64,000 bases of DNA, from NCBI RefSeq assembly GCF_037078405.1, contig NZ_JAYMGZ010000003.1, positions 558,001 to 622,000 on the forward strand, written 5' to 3'. Source of the DNA: Haloarcula sp. DT43. GTDB taxonomy: Archaea; Halobacteriota; Halobacteria; Halobacteriales; Haloarculaceae. Shown here in pieces: positions 27,691 through 37,066 of this stretch. Within the stretch, counting starts at the first letter, position 1; each line of letters opens with the position of its first letter. The notes below the pieces were generated by a model, which searched no databases, had not been told where the DNA came from, and saw only the letters and a list, made by a program, of their open reading frames with translations. Both the position numbers and the translations under genes were made by a program.

Positions 27691-29234
27691 GCGGGCTCGT
27701 TCTTGGAATCGATGCCGGACTGACGGCGACGAAAGCTGCGGTGTTCACCCCGAGTGGGGAAGAGATTGCGGTTGGGAGCCGCGAGACACCGACGGAACGC
27801 TCCGCCTCGACCCACCGGGAAGTTCAGCTCCCGGAGCTGTGGAAAGTCACTACCGAGGCGGTCCGCGAGGCACTCGACCACGAGTGCGTCGACTCGCAAG
27901 ACGTTACAGCAGTCGGCGTCGCCGGCCATGGTCACGGCCTCTATCTGCTGGACGGGTCAGGGGACCAAGTCAGGCCAGGCATCAAATCGACCGACAGCCG
28001 GGCAGCCGAACTCACCGAAGAGTGGGAACGGGACGGTACCGCCGACCGGATGCGTGACCGTCTCGGGTACGCCCCCTTCGCTGCGGGCCCTCTGAGCCTG
28101 CTCGGGTGGCTCGCCCGCGAAGAACCCGCCTCGGTCGACCGAATCGAACACGTCCTGTTCTGCAAGGACTATCTCAAGTTCCGACTCACGGACCGGGTCT
28201 GTACCGACGAGATGGAGGGAAGCGTGTTCTACGGTGCCGGCGACGACAAGTACGACCGCGGCGTTTTCGCGGCGCTTGACCTTGGTGTCTCCCCCGATGT
28301 CTTGCCCGAGGTCGTACCGAGCTGGGAACCCTGCGGGCACGTGACCCGCGATGCTGCAGCAGAGACCGGTCTGCCCGAGGGAATCCCGGTCGCGTCCGGT
28401 CTCCACGACGTGGGAGCGACCGCACTGGGTACGGGTGCCCACAAGGACGGACAGGCTGTCCTCATTCTCGGCACGTGGGGGCAGAGCATCGTCGTTCTGG
28501 ACGACCCCGGTGACGACGGCGAGGATATCGAAAGCGAACGGGGTCTGACACGCCGGTACCTCGACGACGGCTATATCCGCTACAAGGGACTCCGCTCGGC
28601 GGCCGTCTGTCTGGACTGGTTCGTTCGGGAGTTCGGTCACGACTGGCAGGCACAGGCGAGCGACGAGGGCGTGAACCCCTACCAGATATACGACCGCATC
28701 GCAGCGGACGTCTCGCCGGGCGCGTCCGGCCTGCTCTTTCATCCCTACCTGGATGGGTCGACCGATGAGCCGAACGACCGCGGTGGGTTCTACGGACTGA
28801 CCAGCGAGCACACGCGGGCCGACATGCTCCGGTCCGTGTACGAAGGTGTCGCTATCGCCCAGAGCGCCGGCCTCGCGGACCTGACGCCAGATGTCCACGT
28901 TGATGACGTTCGTCTGGGCGGGGGCGGGGCTCGGAGCGAGGTGTGGAGCGACGTATTCGCCGCCGCAGTCGACAGCACGCTGCTCGTTCCGGCTGGCGAA
29001 GAAACCGGGGCCCGCGGTGCAGCGATATGCGGTGCCATCGCGGCTGACGTCCACCCGGACCACGAGCGTGCCGTTGACCGGATGGTCACAGTGGCCCGGA
29101 ACCACGAGCCGGACCCGGCCGCTGCGGCTATCTACAGCGACCGGCGCGAGACGTTCGAGAACGCACTCTCGGCGATACGACCGACCTGGAAACGTTTAAT
29201 GGATCACCCCGAGAGGAAGGAAACGAATGACTGA
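27687..29234 (+). CDS. FGGY-family carbohydrate kinase
   Basis: ATG 27687 overlaps the aldolase stop. The 515-aa product begins LVLGIDAGLTATKAAVF, the ATPase-fold phosphate-1 motif, and has AVGVAGHGHGLYLLD near residue 79, LHDVGATALG near 239 (the active-site Asp region) and a GGGARSEVWSDVFA adenosine motif near 411. FGGY kinases phosphorylate sugars or polyols such as xylulose, erythritol or glycerol. Substrate is not readable. It overlaps the hydroxyacid dehydrogenase gene by 8 bases. Confidence 0.85.
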   Translation: MSGLVLGIDAGLTATKAAVFTPSGEEIAVGSRETPTERSASTHREVQLPELWKVTTEAVREALDHECVDSQDVTAVGVAGHGHGLYLLDGSGDQVRPGIKSTDSRAAELTEEWERDGTADRMRDRLGYAPFAAGPLSLLGWLAREEPASVDRIEHVLFCKDYLKFRLTDRVCTDEMEGSVFYGAGDDKYDRGVFAALDLGVSPDVLPEVVPSWEPCGHVTRDAAAETGLPEGIPVASGLHDVGATALGTGAHKDGQAVLILGTWGQSIVVLDDPGDDGEDIESERGLTRRYLDDGYIRYKGLRSAAVCLDWFVREFGHDWQAQASDEGVNPYQIYDRIAADVSPGASGLLFHPYLDGSTDEPNDRGGFYGLTSEHTRADMLRSVYEGVAIAQSAGLADLTPDVHVDDVRLGGGGARSEVWSDVFAAAVDSTLLVPAGEETGARGAAICGAIAADVHPDHERAVDRMVTVARNHEPDPAAAAIYSDRRETFENALSAIRPTWKRLMDHPERKETND

Positions 29235-30273
29235 CACGAGCAAACGCTGTCTCCTCTGTGGTGACCCACAGCAACCCAGTGCAGCGATGTACGAATCCGC
29301 CGGATACCTCACAGGTCACGGCGTGGAGTTCAAACGGATGGAGTGGCAAGGCGACGTCTCGGCCGCCGAGTTCCGCGACGTGACCATGGACATGGAATCC
29401 CGTGGCCCCGGGGACTACGATGCCAGTGCTATCGCGGAAAACTTGGCCGGCGTCGAGTTTCTGGTCGTCCACAAGGCACCCGTCTCCCGGACGGTGTTCG
29501 AACAGGGAGAGGACTTAGAAGTCGTCGCAGCAGCCCGGGGCGGAACCGAGAACGTCGACACGGCGGCCGCCGCCGACCACGATGTGACCGTACTTCACGC
29601 CCCTGGCCGGAACGCCGACGCTGTCGCGGACTACGCTGTCTCGTTCGCCCTCTCGGCACACAGGCGAATACCACACTTCGTCGAGACGACCGGTCGCGGC
29701 GAGTGGGACCTTGAGTTCGACCCCCGAGGGCTCCCGCGTGACGTGACGAACCTTTCTATCGGCGTCATCGGCTTCGGGAACGTCGGTCGGAAGGTCGCCG
29801 AGCGCTGGACCGGATTCGGCCCGGAAATTCTCGCCTACGATCCGTACGTCGACGACGAAACCACGCGCGAACACGACGCGACGCCGGCAGATTTAGACGA
29901 ACTCCTCCAGACGGCCGACGTGGTCAGTATCCACGCACGCCTGAGTGACGATACCCACCACATGCTTGACGTGACAGCGTTCGATCAAATGCGGGAGGAG
30001 GCCCTGCTCGTCAACACGGCGCGAGGCGGCCTCGTTGATACGGACGCGCTGGTCAAGGCCCTCCAGTCAGAATCTATCGGCGGTGCCGCCCTCGACGTCT
30101 TCGAAGAGGAACCGCTCCCCGAGGGACACCCGCTCCTCGACCTCGACAACGTGTGGCTATCGCCCCACACCGCCGGCTCAACCCGAGACGCGGTATACAA
30201 CGGCGCCCGCATCGTTGCCGCGGACTTAGAAGCCATCATCGAGGGACGCGAACCGGCTCACCGAATCAGGTAA
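29227..30273 (+). CDS. D-isomer-specific 2-hydroxyacid dehydrogenase
   Basis: The 348-aa protein has the NAD-binding GVIGFGNVGRKVAERW at about 179-194 and the catalytic NTARGGLVD (Arg), a DVFEEEPLPEGHP (Glu) segment and LSPHTAGST (His). This is the SerA/formate dehydrogenase-type superfamily. The N-terminus CLLCGD has a CxxC pair that is unusual for the family. It would interconvert a 2-keto and a 2-hydroxyacid and is last in the aldolase-kinase operon. Confidence 0.85.
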   Translation: MTDTSKRCLLCGDPQQPSAAMYESAGYLTGHGVEFKRMEWQGDVSAAEFRDVTMDMESRGPGDYDASAIAENLAGVEFLVVHKAPVSRTVFEQGEDLEVVAAARGGTENVDTAAAADHDVTVLHAPGRNADAVADYAVSFALSAHRRIPHFVETTGRGEWDLEFDPRGLPRDVTNLSIGVIGFGNVGRKVAERWTGFGPEILAYDPYVDDETTREHDATPADLDELLQTADVVSIHARLSDDTHHMLDVTAFDQMREEALLVNTARGGLVDTDALVKALQSESIGGAALDVFEEEPLPEGHPLLDLDNVWLSPHTAGSTRDAVYNGARIVAADLEAIIEGREPAHRIR

Positions 30274-30410
30274 TATCCAGGTATTCATCAGGACAGAGAA
30301 CGCTTCGCTTCCACTCTCTGTCGCTGAACCTGTCGAAAATGGCATAGTCGACACTCCGAATCTCCGCGTTCCTGTGGGCCTGATACGACGCTGGGTCGAA
30401 CGAGCTACGA

Positions 30411-31178
30411 TTACTCGACCAAGTCACGGCTGTGTTCAAGGGCTTCAGTCATGCCGTTGGCCAAATGGATGAGGTCCATGCCGGTCGCGACGTAGTCGAC
30501 ATCCCAGTCCAGTCGCTGCTCCCGTTCGGCGTCGTTCGTGGCCAATGTCCCGGTCGTGACACCGGCCGCCCGAGCAGCCGAGAAAACGGACTCGACGGCA
30601 CCGAGGAACTCGTCGTTCTCCCACTGGCCGAAACAGCCCATCGACAGTGAGAGGTCCAGCGGTCCGATGAAGACGCCGTCGATGCCATCAATCGCGGCAA
30701 TCTCAGCAGCGTTTTCGACTGCTCGCTGGGACTCCAACTGCACGTGTCTGACGAACGAGTCGTCTCCCGCTTCGAGATGCTCGTCTAACGACATCGTGAA
30801 CTCTGTCGACCGCCCGGGTCCGATTCCACGGGTTCCCCCGGGCGGATATCGACTACACTCGACAATCTGTTCGGCCTGGGCGGGCGTCTCAACCATGGGA
30901 ACCAGGACTCCGTCCGGGCCGAGGTCCAGGGTGCGCTTGAGCGTGGTCGGATCGTCGTCCGGGACACGGACCAACGTCTCGGTTTCGCCGTCGCTACCGC
31001 GAAGCATGTTCCCCATCGTTTCGAACGACATCGGGGTGTGTTCCGCGTCAATGACGACGAAGTCGTAGCCCGCGGTGGCGGCCATCTCGACTGTGAGTGG
31101 GTGCGGAACAGAGGCCCAACTACCGATCAACGGGTCCGAGTCTGCAGTCACTGTGCTCAATCGCTCCGTGTCCGACAT
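30411..31178 (-). CDS. HpcH/HpaI-family 2-keto-3-deoxy acid aldolase
   Basis: The 255-aa product has the family signature: DAEHTPMSF at about 44-52, VLVPMVETPAQA at about 90-101, a GTRGIGPGR arginine loop at about 114, and GPLDLSLSMG at about 172-181. These metal-dependent aldolases split 2-keto-3-deoxy acids to pyruvate or related products. It converges on the hydroxyacid dehydrogenase gene and follows the pdxA2-like gene by 42 bases on the same strand. Confidence 0.8.
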   Translation of the reverse strand: MSDTERLSTVTADSDPLIGSWASVPHPLTVEMAATAGYDFVVIDAEHTPMSFETMGNMLRGSDGETETLVRVPDDDPTTLKRTLDLGPDGVLVPMVETPAQAEQIVECSRYPPGGTRGIGPGRSTEFTMSLDEHLEAGDDSFVRHVQLESQRAVENAAEIAAIDGIDGVFIGPLDLSLSMGCFGQWENDEFLGAVESVFSAARAAGVTTGTLATNDAEREQRLDWDVDYVATGMDLIHLANGMTEALEHSRDLVE

Positions 31179-31220
31179 ACGTCCGTCTATCGAGACAGGA
31201 ATACAAAAAACCCGGTCGAG

Positions 31221-32225
31221 TCAGCGGCCGGGGCCGGTCATCTCGACGGCGACGGCCACGGCGTCGAGCAGGCTCTGTTCCGAGGCGATTCCCTCACCGG
31301 CGATGTCGAAGGCGGTGCCGTGGTCGACGCTCGTGCGGATAATCGGAAGGCCGATAGTGACGTTGACGCCCGAGACGGCCGACCCGCCGGCGAAGCCGAG
31401 CATCTTAATGGGGATGTGGCCCTGGTCGTGGTACATCGAGACGACGCAGTCGAACTCACCGCTGGCGGCCCGAACGTAGATGGTGTCGGGTGACTCCGGT
31501 CCAGTGGCGTCGATGCCATCCTCGCGAGCCTGCTCGACGGCCGGTTCGATCTCTGCGGCGTCTTCGTCACCGAGCAGGCCGCCGTCGCTCGCGTGGGGGT
31601 TCAGGCCGGCGACGCCGATTGCGGGCGAGTCGACGCCGAGGTCGCGCAGCGCCTCGGCAGTGAGATGGATGGTGTCGAGGACGTTCTCTGTCGTCACCAG
31701 GTCACAGGCCACACGCAGTGGGACGTGGGTACTCACGTGCGTGACGCGCAACTCGTCCTCGACGAGCATCATCGCGTAGTTCTCGGTGTCGGTGTAATCG
31801 GCGAGCATGCCGGTGTGGCCCGCGTACGTACTGCCGGCGAGTTTTGTCGCCTGCTTGTTTATCGGTGCCGTCGTGATGGCGTCGATATCGCCTGCCTTGG
31901 CGAGTTCGATTGCCTGTTGGACGTACTCGAGACTCGCCAAGCCGTACTCCTCGCGGACCTCGCCGCGGACCAGCTCGTCCACGTTGTCAGCGTCGAGGAC
32001 GGGAATGGCTTCGGCACTGAACGTGGCTTCGGCGACGGACTCGACCGGTTCGACGCGGAGTGACGACTCGACAACCGCAATGGCGGCTGCGATAACGGAC
32101 GCGTCGCCGATGACGATTGGTCGGCTGAGCTGTCGCAGCTCCGGGTACGCCTTGACGATTACTTCGGGGCCGATCCCAGCTGGGTCACCCATCGTAATCC
32201 CGACGACTGGGGCTGAATCATCCAT
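31221..32225 (-). CDS. pdxA2: 4-phospho-D-threonate/D-erythronate dehydrogenase (PdxA2-like)
   Basis: The start at 32225 (MDDSAPVVGITMGDPAG) overlaps the end of the DUF1537 kinase gene by 8 bases. The 334-aa product has GITMGDPAGIGPEV, the metal-binding histidines in YAGHTGML, in GLNPHASDGG and in SMYHDQGHIPIK. PdxA acts in vitamin B6 synthesis, but PdxA2 beside a DUF1537 kinase oxidises and decarboxylates 4-phospho-D-threonate or -erythronate to DHAP. The kinase neighbour makes the catabolic assignment strong. The exact stereoisomer is open. Confidence 0.8.
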   Translation of the reverse strand: MDDSAPVVGITMGDPAGIGPEVIVKAYPELRQLSRPIVIGDASVIAAAIAVVESSLRVEPVESVAEATFSAEAIPVLDADNVDELVRGEVREEYGLASLEYVQQAIELAKAGDIDAITTAPINKQATKLAGSTYAGHTGMLADYTDTENYAMMLVEDELRVTHVSTHVPLRVACDLVTTENVLDTIHLTAEALRDLGVDSPAIGVAGLNPHASDGGLLGDEDAAEIEPAVEQAREDGIDATGPESPDTIYVRAASGEFDCVVSMYHDQGHIPIKMLGFAGGSAVSGVNVTIGLPIIRTSVDHGTAFDIAGEGIASEQSLLDAVAVAVEMTGPGR

Positions 32226-33504
32226 CGTTCGTCGAGAGATATTCCAGGCAGTTAACAATATCTCCTTCGGACCCGAACCCCCCTGCCTTCGTGACGACCG
32301 GTGTTCCGCTCGCCACGCCATCGGCGAGGCGACCGACGGGTATTCCGGCGGTGACTGCGTCTCCGGTCAGCGTCACAGTCGTCGCATCGAGGGACCGAAA
32401 GCCAGCGACTGCTACATCGCCGCCGGTGTAGAACAACCCAGACGGCGATTGGGATTGGATGACTGCTGCGGCGGTCGCTGCCAGGCCGGACGCAATCCGT
32501 CTGCGGATTTCGTCGGGGCCCAGGTCGCGAGATTCCCCTTGCCTGACAGTCTGGTCGACGGACTCCCGGTCCGTGGCCGCGGTCAGGACGGCCGGCCGTC
32601 CACTGGCGAGTCGATGGGCCGCTCGACTGACTCCCTCCTCGCTGACCGGCTTCGTCAGGAGGTCGACTGGTTCGAGTTCGACGACCGCCGCTGCGGGGAC
32701 CTGTTCGAGCTGGGCGAGCGTCGTCGTGCTAACGCTCCCAACGACGGCCAGTGGAGAGCCGGTTCCTACCGCTAGTGACGAGCCCATCCCGTCAGCGGCA
32801 TCTTTCACAGCAACGTGTTCGGCGAGGCCACCGCTTCCGACGTAGAGCGTATCGTGGTCGGAACCGGCGTCGGCGAGTGTCGCCAGATCGCTTCCCGTCT
32901 GGGCGTCACAGACGACGAGTGGCGCCCTGTCGTGACGTTGAATCGCGGCAGCCAATGCCGCTGTGACCTCGTTGCGACCGGATTCGACGACATCCCCCGA
33001 TATATGTTCGACGGCTCTGCCGTCGCTTTCGAAGATGTCGATGAGGTTCGGCGAGGACGGTCCCTTCTCGTCGTCTGCGTACTCGGTTTCGTCAAGCGAC
33101 GTCCCGTCCACGTAGTGAACGCCGTTCAGCGTTGTCCGGCCGGCCATCGGGAAAGCCGGAGCGACCAGTGCAACGTCTGCCCCCGACGCGGTGAGTGCGG
33201 CGTCGGTCTCTACCGCTACGTTGCCTCGAAGTGTCGAGTCGACCTTCTTGTATACCGTCTCCGCCGGGACCGTTCTGACAACCTTGGCGACCACATCGGC
33301 TGCGGTCGCGGCGTCGTCGTACCTCGTGTCGGTGTTGACACCGAGTATCGGCGAGTCGGGACGCCGGTCCAGTCGGCCGGATTCCTCCGGTGGAACCGCG
33401 ACGACAGCGGTACCGTGCCCCCGGACAGCGAACCCCTGGGATGTGTCCATCGCACCAGTCAGGTCGTCGGCAACGATACAGACCGAGTGCGTGGCCCCTG
33501 TCAT
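32218..33504 (-). CDS. Four-carbon acid sugar kinase (DUF1537, DtnK/DenK type)
   Basis: The 428-aa product has the DUF1537 hallmark IVADDLTGAMDT at about 9-20, KKVDSTLRGN at about 85-94, and the C-terminal nucleotide motif FYTGGDVAVAGF at about 359. It would phosphorylate D-threonate, D-erythronate or a related C4 acid at the 4-hydroxyl. The partner PdxA2 gene overlaps its 3' end. Together the two define a tetronate route to DHAP. Confidence 0.88.
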   Translation of the reverse strand: MTGATHSVCIVADDLTGAMDTSQGFAVRGHGTAVVAVPPEESGRLDRRPDSPILGVNTDTRYDDAATAADVVAKVVRTVPAETVYKKVDSTLRGNVAVETDAALTASGADVALVAPAFPMAGRTTLNGVHYVDGTSLDETEYADDEKGPSSPNLIDIFESDGRAVEHISGDVVESGRNEVTAALAAAIQRHDRAPLVVCDAQTGSDLATLADAGSDHDTLYVGSGGLAEHVAVKDAADGMGSSLAVGTGSPLAVVGSVSTTTLAQLEQVPAAAVVELEPVDLLTKPVSEEGVSRAAHRLASGRPAVLTAATDRESVDQTVRQGESRDLGPDEIRRRIASGLAATAAAVIQSQSPSGLFYTGGDVAVAGFRSLDATTVTLTGDAVTAGIPVGRLADGVASGTPVVTKAGGFGSEGDIVNCLEYLSTNDG

Positions 33505-33560
33505 ACCAGACGTGGTGTCCCACAGAGAGTTAAAGTATCATGTAATCCCGGCACCCGTCC

Positions 33561-34649
33561 TCACTCTGGAATCAGCGCGGCCCGCGTCACGGTGCGGTTT
33601 GCCGAATCCCGGAGCGCGTCTTGCAGATCCGCCAGCGCGTACTCTGCGTCGACTAGCTCACCGAATGGGTAGTCGTCGCCGTGTTCGGAGAGGAACTGTA
33701 GCGCCTCCCGCAGGTACCACGGAGCGTAACGCATCATGGTCGTCATCTCGACGGACTTGCGGACGGCTTTGCCCGGATCAATCGTCGCCTCCTTCCCGGG
33801 GATGATATTGCCCATGACGAGGTAGCGGCCGCCGTTGCCGAGCAACTGGAACCCCTCGTCGATGGCCGCAGGGACGCCAGTCACCTCAACGGCGGCGTCG
33901 GCACCGAGCCCGTCGGTCAGTTCAAGCACGCGCTCCTCCCGTTCCTCGACCGTGTCGAACTCGTTCAGGTTCACGGTATGGTCCGCGCCGAACTCCGCGG
34001 CCCGTGCGAGACGGTCGGTGACGCCGTCGACAACGATGGTCTCGGCACCGCGCTCCGTGGCGACGGCCGTCGCGTTGAGACCGAGGCCACCAGCGCCCTG
34101 GATGACAACAGTGTCGCCTTGAGTCACCTCGATGGCGTCGAGTCCGTTGAGTACCTGTGAGAGCGCACAGTTGGCCGCGGCGGCCGCTGTGCCGCTGACA
34201 TCTTCGGGGACCTTGTACACGTACTGGTCGTGGTGCACGTAGTAGTGGCTCGCGAACGTGCCGTGGAAGTGGGGCCACTCATCGGGGGCACGCGACCAGT
34301 ATTTGTAGGCGTTCTCGCAGTACTGATGTTGCCCGCGGCCACAGCGCGCACACTCGTTGCACGTGGCGAAGTAGGCCGGGACGACAAGGTCGCCTTCTTC
34401 AAGCACCTGTCCAGCGTTGTCCCGCACCTCACCGCCAGTCTCGACGACTCGACAAAGCGCCTCGTGACCCAGGGAGCCGTCGCGAATGAGCGGATGTTCG
34501 CCGCGCCAGATATGGAGCTCGGAGCCACAGACGTTCGCGCGCACAATCTCAGTGAGTAGATCCCCGTCATTTGGTGTCGGGAGTTCGTACTCTTGGAGTT
34601 CGGTTGATTCCGGCTGTTCGAGATAGCCGACAGTCCCGGTGTTCGACAT
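33561..34649 (-). CDS. Zinc-dependent medium-chain alcohol dehydrogenase
   Basis: From start 34649 (MSNTGTVGYLEQ) the protein is 362 aa. The catalytic zinc site is NVCGSELHIW and GHEALCRVVE, the structural zinc site CNECARCGRGQHQYC has four cysteines at about 99-113, and the Rossmann motif is GAGGLGLNA at about 183-191. It is of the threonine/sorbitol dehydrogenase type and probably oxidises a polyol or sugar in this pathway. It follows the FAH-family gene and precedes the DUF1537 kinase on the same strand. Confidence 0.85.
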   Translation of the reverse strand: MSNTGTVGYLEQPESTELQEYELPTPNDGDLLTEIVRANVCGSELHIWRGEHPLIRDGSLGHEALCRVVETGGEVRDNAGQVLEEGDLVVPAYFATCNECARCGRGQHQYCENAYKYWSRAPDEWPHFHGTFASHYYVHHDQYVYKVPEDVSGTAAAAANCALSQVLNGLDAIEVTQGDTVVIQGAGGLGLNATAVATERGAETIVVDGVTDRLARAAEFGADHTVNLNEFDTVEEREERVLELTDGLGADAAVEVTGVPAAIDEGFQLLGNGGRYLVMGNIIPGKEATIDPGKAVRKSVEMTTMMRYAPWYLREALQFLSEHGDDYPFGELVDAEYALADLQDALRDSANRTVTRAALIPE

Positions 34650-34810
34650 ATGAAAACGGTCACAAGCGGTCCACAAAGCGTTTGTGGACCGGCTCAGACA
34701 TCGAAAGTCTTCCCCTAAAGGCGGTTCACGATGAAATCCTCGCCGGTGGCGTAGGTACCTGTTCTTTCGAGAGTTTCCGTCTGGCAAACCTGGTAACGAC
34801 GACACATTCG

Positions 34811-35680
34811 TTAGACAACGGTGACATCGTTCTCGAGCGTTCCGATCCCTTCGAGGTCGATACTGACGTGGTCCTCAGCCTGCAGCGTGAACGATTCGTC
34901 GGGAACGATAGCGGTGCCCGTCAACAGTACGGCCAGTTCGGGCACTGCGTTATGCCGGGTGTAGTACGAGACCAAGTCCTCACAGGTCTGGGCCATGTTG
35001 GCTGTTGTGGTCGATCCTTCGAACACCCGCTCGCCGTCACGGCTGATAGTCATCGACATCTCCAAATCGTGTGGATCGTCTAACCCAGTTGCAGAGGCAA
35101 CGCAGGGTCCGATAGAACAGCAACGGTCGTAGATCTTCGCCTGCGGGAGATAGAGCGGGTTTTCTCCCTCAATGGAGCGACTACTCATGTCGTTGCCGAT
35201 AGTGTAACCGGCGATATCACCGCGATACAGGACGATGCCGAGTTCGGGTTCGGGCACGTCCCAGTCAGAATCCTCACGGATGCCGACAGTCTCGCCGGGC
35301 CCGACCGTCCGACTGGGTGTCGCCTTGAAGAATATCTCGGGACGCTCGCTGTGGTACACCTCCCTGTACATATCGGGCATCGCGCTCTCAGCTTCGCGAG
35401 CTTCTTCACTAATTTCGTATGTGACTCCCGCAGCCCAGATCTCGCTCGGTGCGACTGGGCTAGTGACATCGGAATCAAAGGTGCTGAGGTCGACCTCGTC
35501 CGCTTTCGCGACGAGCTGGTCGGCAACGTCATCAATGTCGTTATCGGTGATATTCGCTGCGCGCGTGAGGTCAAGGAACGATGTCAGATTTCCCTTGACA
35601 CTGGTCAGGTCATACGCTGTGTCGGAAGTCTGAACGATGATACGGGGGTCTCCATGGGTAGCTACCCGATAGTATCGCAT
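34811..35680 (-). CDS. FAH-family 2-keto-3-deoxy sugar acid dehydratase
   Basis: Start 35680 (MRYYRVATHGDPR) gives 289 aa. The FAH fold is marked by PSEIWAAGVTYEIS at about 75, FFKATPSRTVGPG at about 111, the metal ligand PEPELGIVL at about 138 and GNDMSSRSIEGENPLYLPQ at about 157-175. The last stretch is typical of 2-keto-3-deoxy-arabinonate or -xylonate dehydratases of archaea, which give 2-oxoglutarate semialdehyde. It heads the minus-strand run ending at 30411. A semialdehyde dehydrogenase candidate lies at 10552. Confidence 0.78.
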   Translation of the reverse strand: MRYYRVATHGDPRIIVQTSDTAYDLTSVKGNLTSFLDLTRAANITDNDIDDVADQLVAKADEVDLSTFDSDVTSPVAPSEIWAAGVTYEISEEAREAESAMPDMYREVYHSERPEIFFKATPSRTVGPGETVGIREDSDWDVPEPELGIVLYRGDIAGYTIGNDMSSRSIEGENPLYLPQAKIYDRCCSIGPCVASATGLDDPHDLEMSMTISRDGERVFEGSTTTANMAQTCEDLVSYYTRHNAVPELAVLLTGTAIVPDESFTLQAEDHVSIDLEGIGTLENDVTVV

Positions 35681-35862
35681 GTGCCTTCGAAGCGTCTCTT
35701 GCATAGCTAATAATGGTATCGAATGTCGTGGGTATAGCTAACATTGAACTATGGATCCGAGTTCGGGATTGTGAAGCGGTTCGGCGAAACGGCAGCGGCT
35801 GAGCTTGCCGATGCGGACACCATATCCACTCGACAGTGTATTTGCACTCATATATAGTCGAA

Positions 35863-35892
35863 TTAATAATGAAAATAGTCATTCATTATTAA
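35863..35892. promoter_or_regulatory. 11-bp perfect inverted repeat upstream of the dehydratase gene
   Basis: ttaataatgaa (35863-35873) is exactly mirrored by ttcattattaa (35882-35892) with an 8-base spacer, about 180 bases upstream of the FAH-family start. It has the shape of a dimeric-regulator operator; the degraded IclR gene next door could once have bound it. Confidence 0.4.
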
Positions 35893-36112
35893 TGAACCAT
35901 TTTTATACCGGATTTACAGATACTTCGAATAGGCCCGTCAGCAACGAATCCAGCGCTACTTATCTAGTATATGTTCATTATAGTTGAATACTTCAGGACT
36001 ATGGAGTGTAGGTGTGGCGACGCCTTCAAAACACTTCGACTTTCGCAAGAAAGCGGACGAATCGACGCACTGGAATTGTTCTGTGAACGGGTCGTGCTTG
36101 ATGTCGAGTAGC

Positions 36113-36280
36113 GGATGCGCTGCCCTCGCTGTGCCAATTCTATTCAACAACTGGCCCCTCGGCGCTATCGTTGTCCTCAGACCGACGGATCGCTTTAGGG
36201 GAGTGCGGATTATGGTGGAACTCTCGCAGAAACTCTTCAAGCTCCAGAACGTCGCCAGCCTGAAATTTGCCTATTCATAG
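36113..36280 (+). pseudogene. Remnant of an IclR-family regulator (C-terminal effector domain)
   Basis: The frame ending at 36280 reads GCAALAVPILFNNWPLGAIV, then RPTDRF and NVASLKFAYS at the stop. This matches the end of haloarchaeal IclR regulators (GAxSVSGPTSR ... NVIELNLTYS). Nothing upstream resembles the rest of the effector domain or the winged helix, so the gene has lost about three quarters of its length. IclR proteins commonly control sugar and sugar-acid genes, which makes this the likely lost local regulator. Confidence 0.55.
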
Positions 36281-37066
36281 CGGACGAAGTCACTCGTTCA
36301 GTAATACTGAAAGCTATATGACAGCAAAGGCTATTAAAAATTCTTACCTGTTCCTTTGTTCCAGAGTGCACCTCTAACAGCAGTACTCTTATTATTCTAT
36401 ACGTTCAGTAAATCAGGTGTGTCTGTGGAGGGGGACTGGCTGGAAGTCGCCCGTACCCATTTCAGTCGATGCTAACCCCCATCCTTCACGTATTACCATC
36501 GAAATTCATTCACTCGGACCGTTCAAGCACTTGTAGAGCTATCACGACGCACCGGCCAATAGTTGGCGGTCTTCTCTCTATAAGGGTGGTTGCGACGTTG
36601 TAATTCCACCGTCGCTTCGGACGGCCGCGACAATTATGATGGCGAAGTCGTCTATAAGCTGGTTAAGTGGTCGTAAATGCCGAATCTCATTATTAAAATC
36701 ACTTCGAAATATACCGTCAGATTTTGATTAATTCAGACGTTTTTCGCCAATTACCAATATGCTCTCCCATATATTGTATAATATATCTATATTTATAATA
36801 GAGAGCTGCCTAATCCCACAAATAGTATATATTTACTTTTAGAAATAGATGGGGAGATCTGGATCCAAATGGCCACACGGCCTTTAGATTAGCTGAATGC
36901 AATACTGCCGGTTCATGTTGAATATCTCTCAGCCCTATCGGGGAATGAGTAAGAAAGAAAATTTGGCGAATATCTCGAACCACGCTACTTTATCAGTCCT
37001 CACAATCTATCTTGAGTCAATGATGATGAGAAAAGTAAGCCATGGCTTGGTCCCCGTTGAGACAGT
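36281..37066. other. AT-rich intergenic region, no gene seen
   Basis: About 790 bases with low GC (for example an atatatctatatttata tract near 36785) lie between the IclR remnant and the amidase gene. No plausible frame is longer than a few dozen codons. The low GC against the surrounding 58-62% suggests a deletion scar or a transferred segment. Amidase promoter elements must lie at its right end. Confidence 0.5.
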
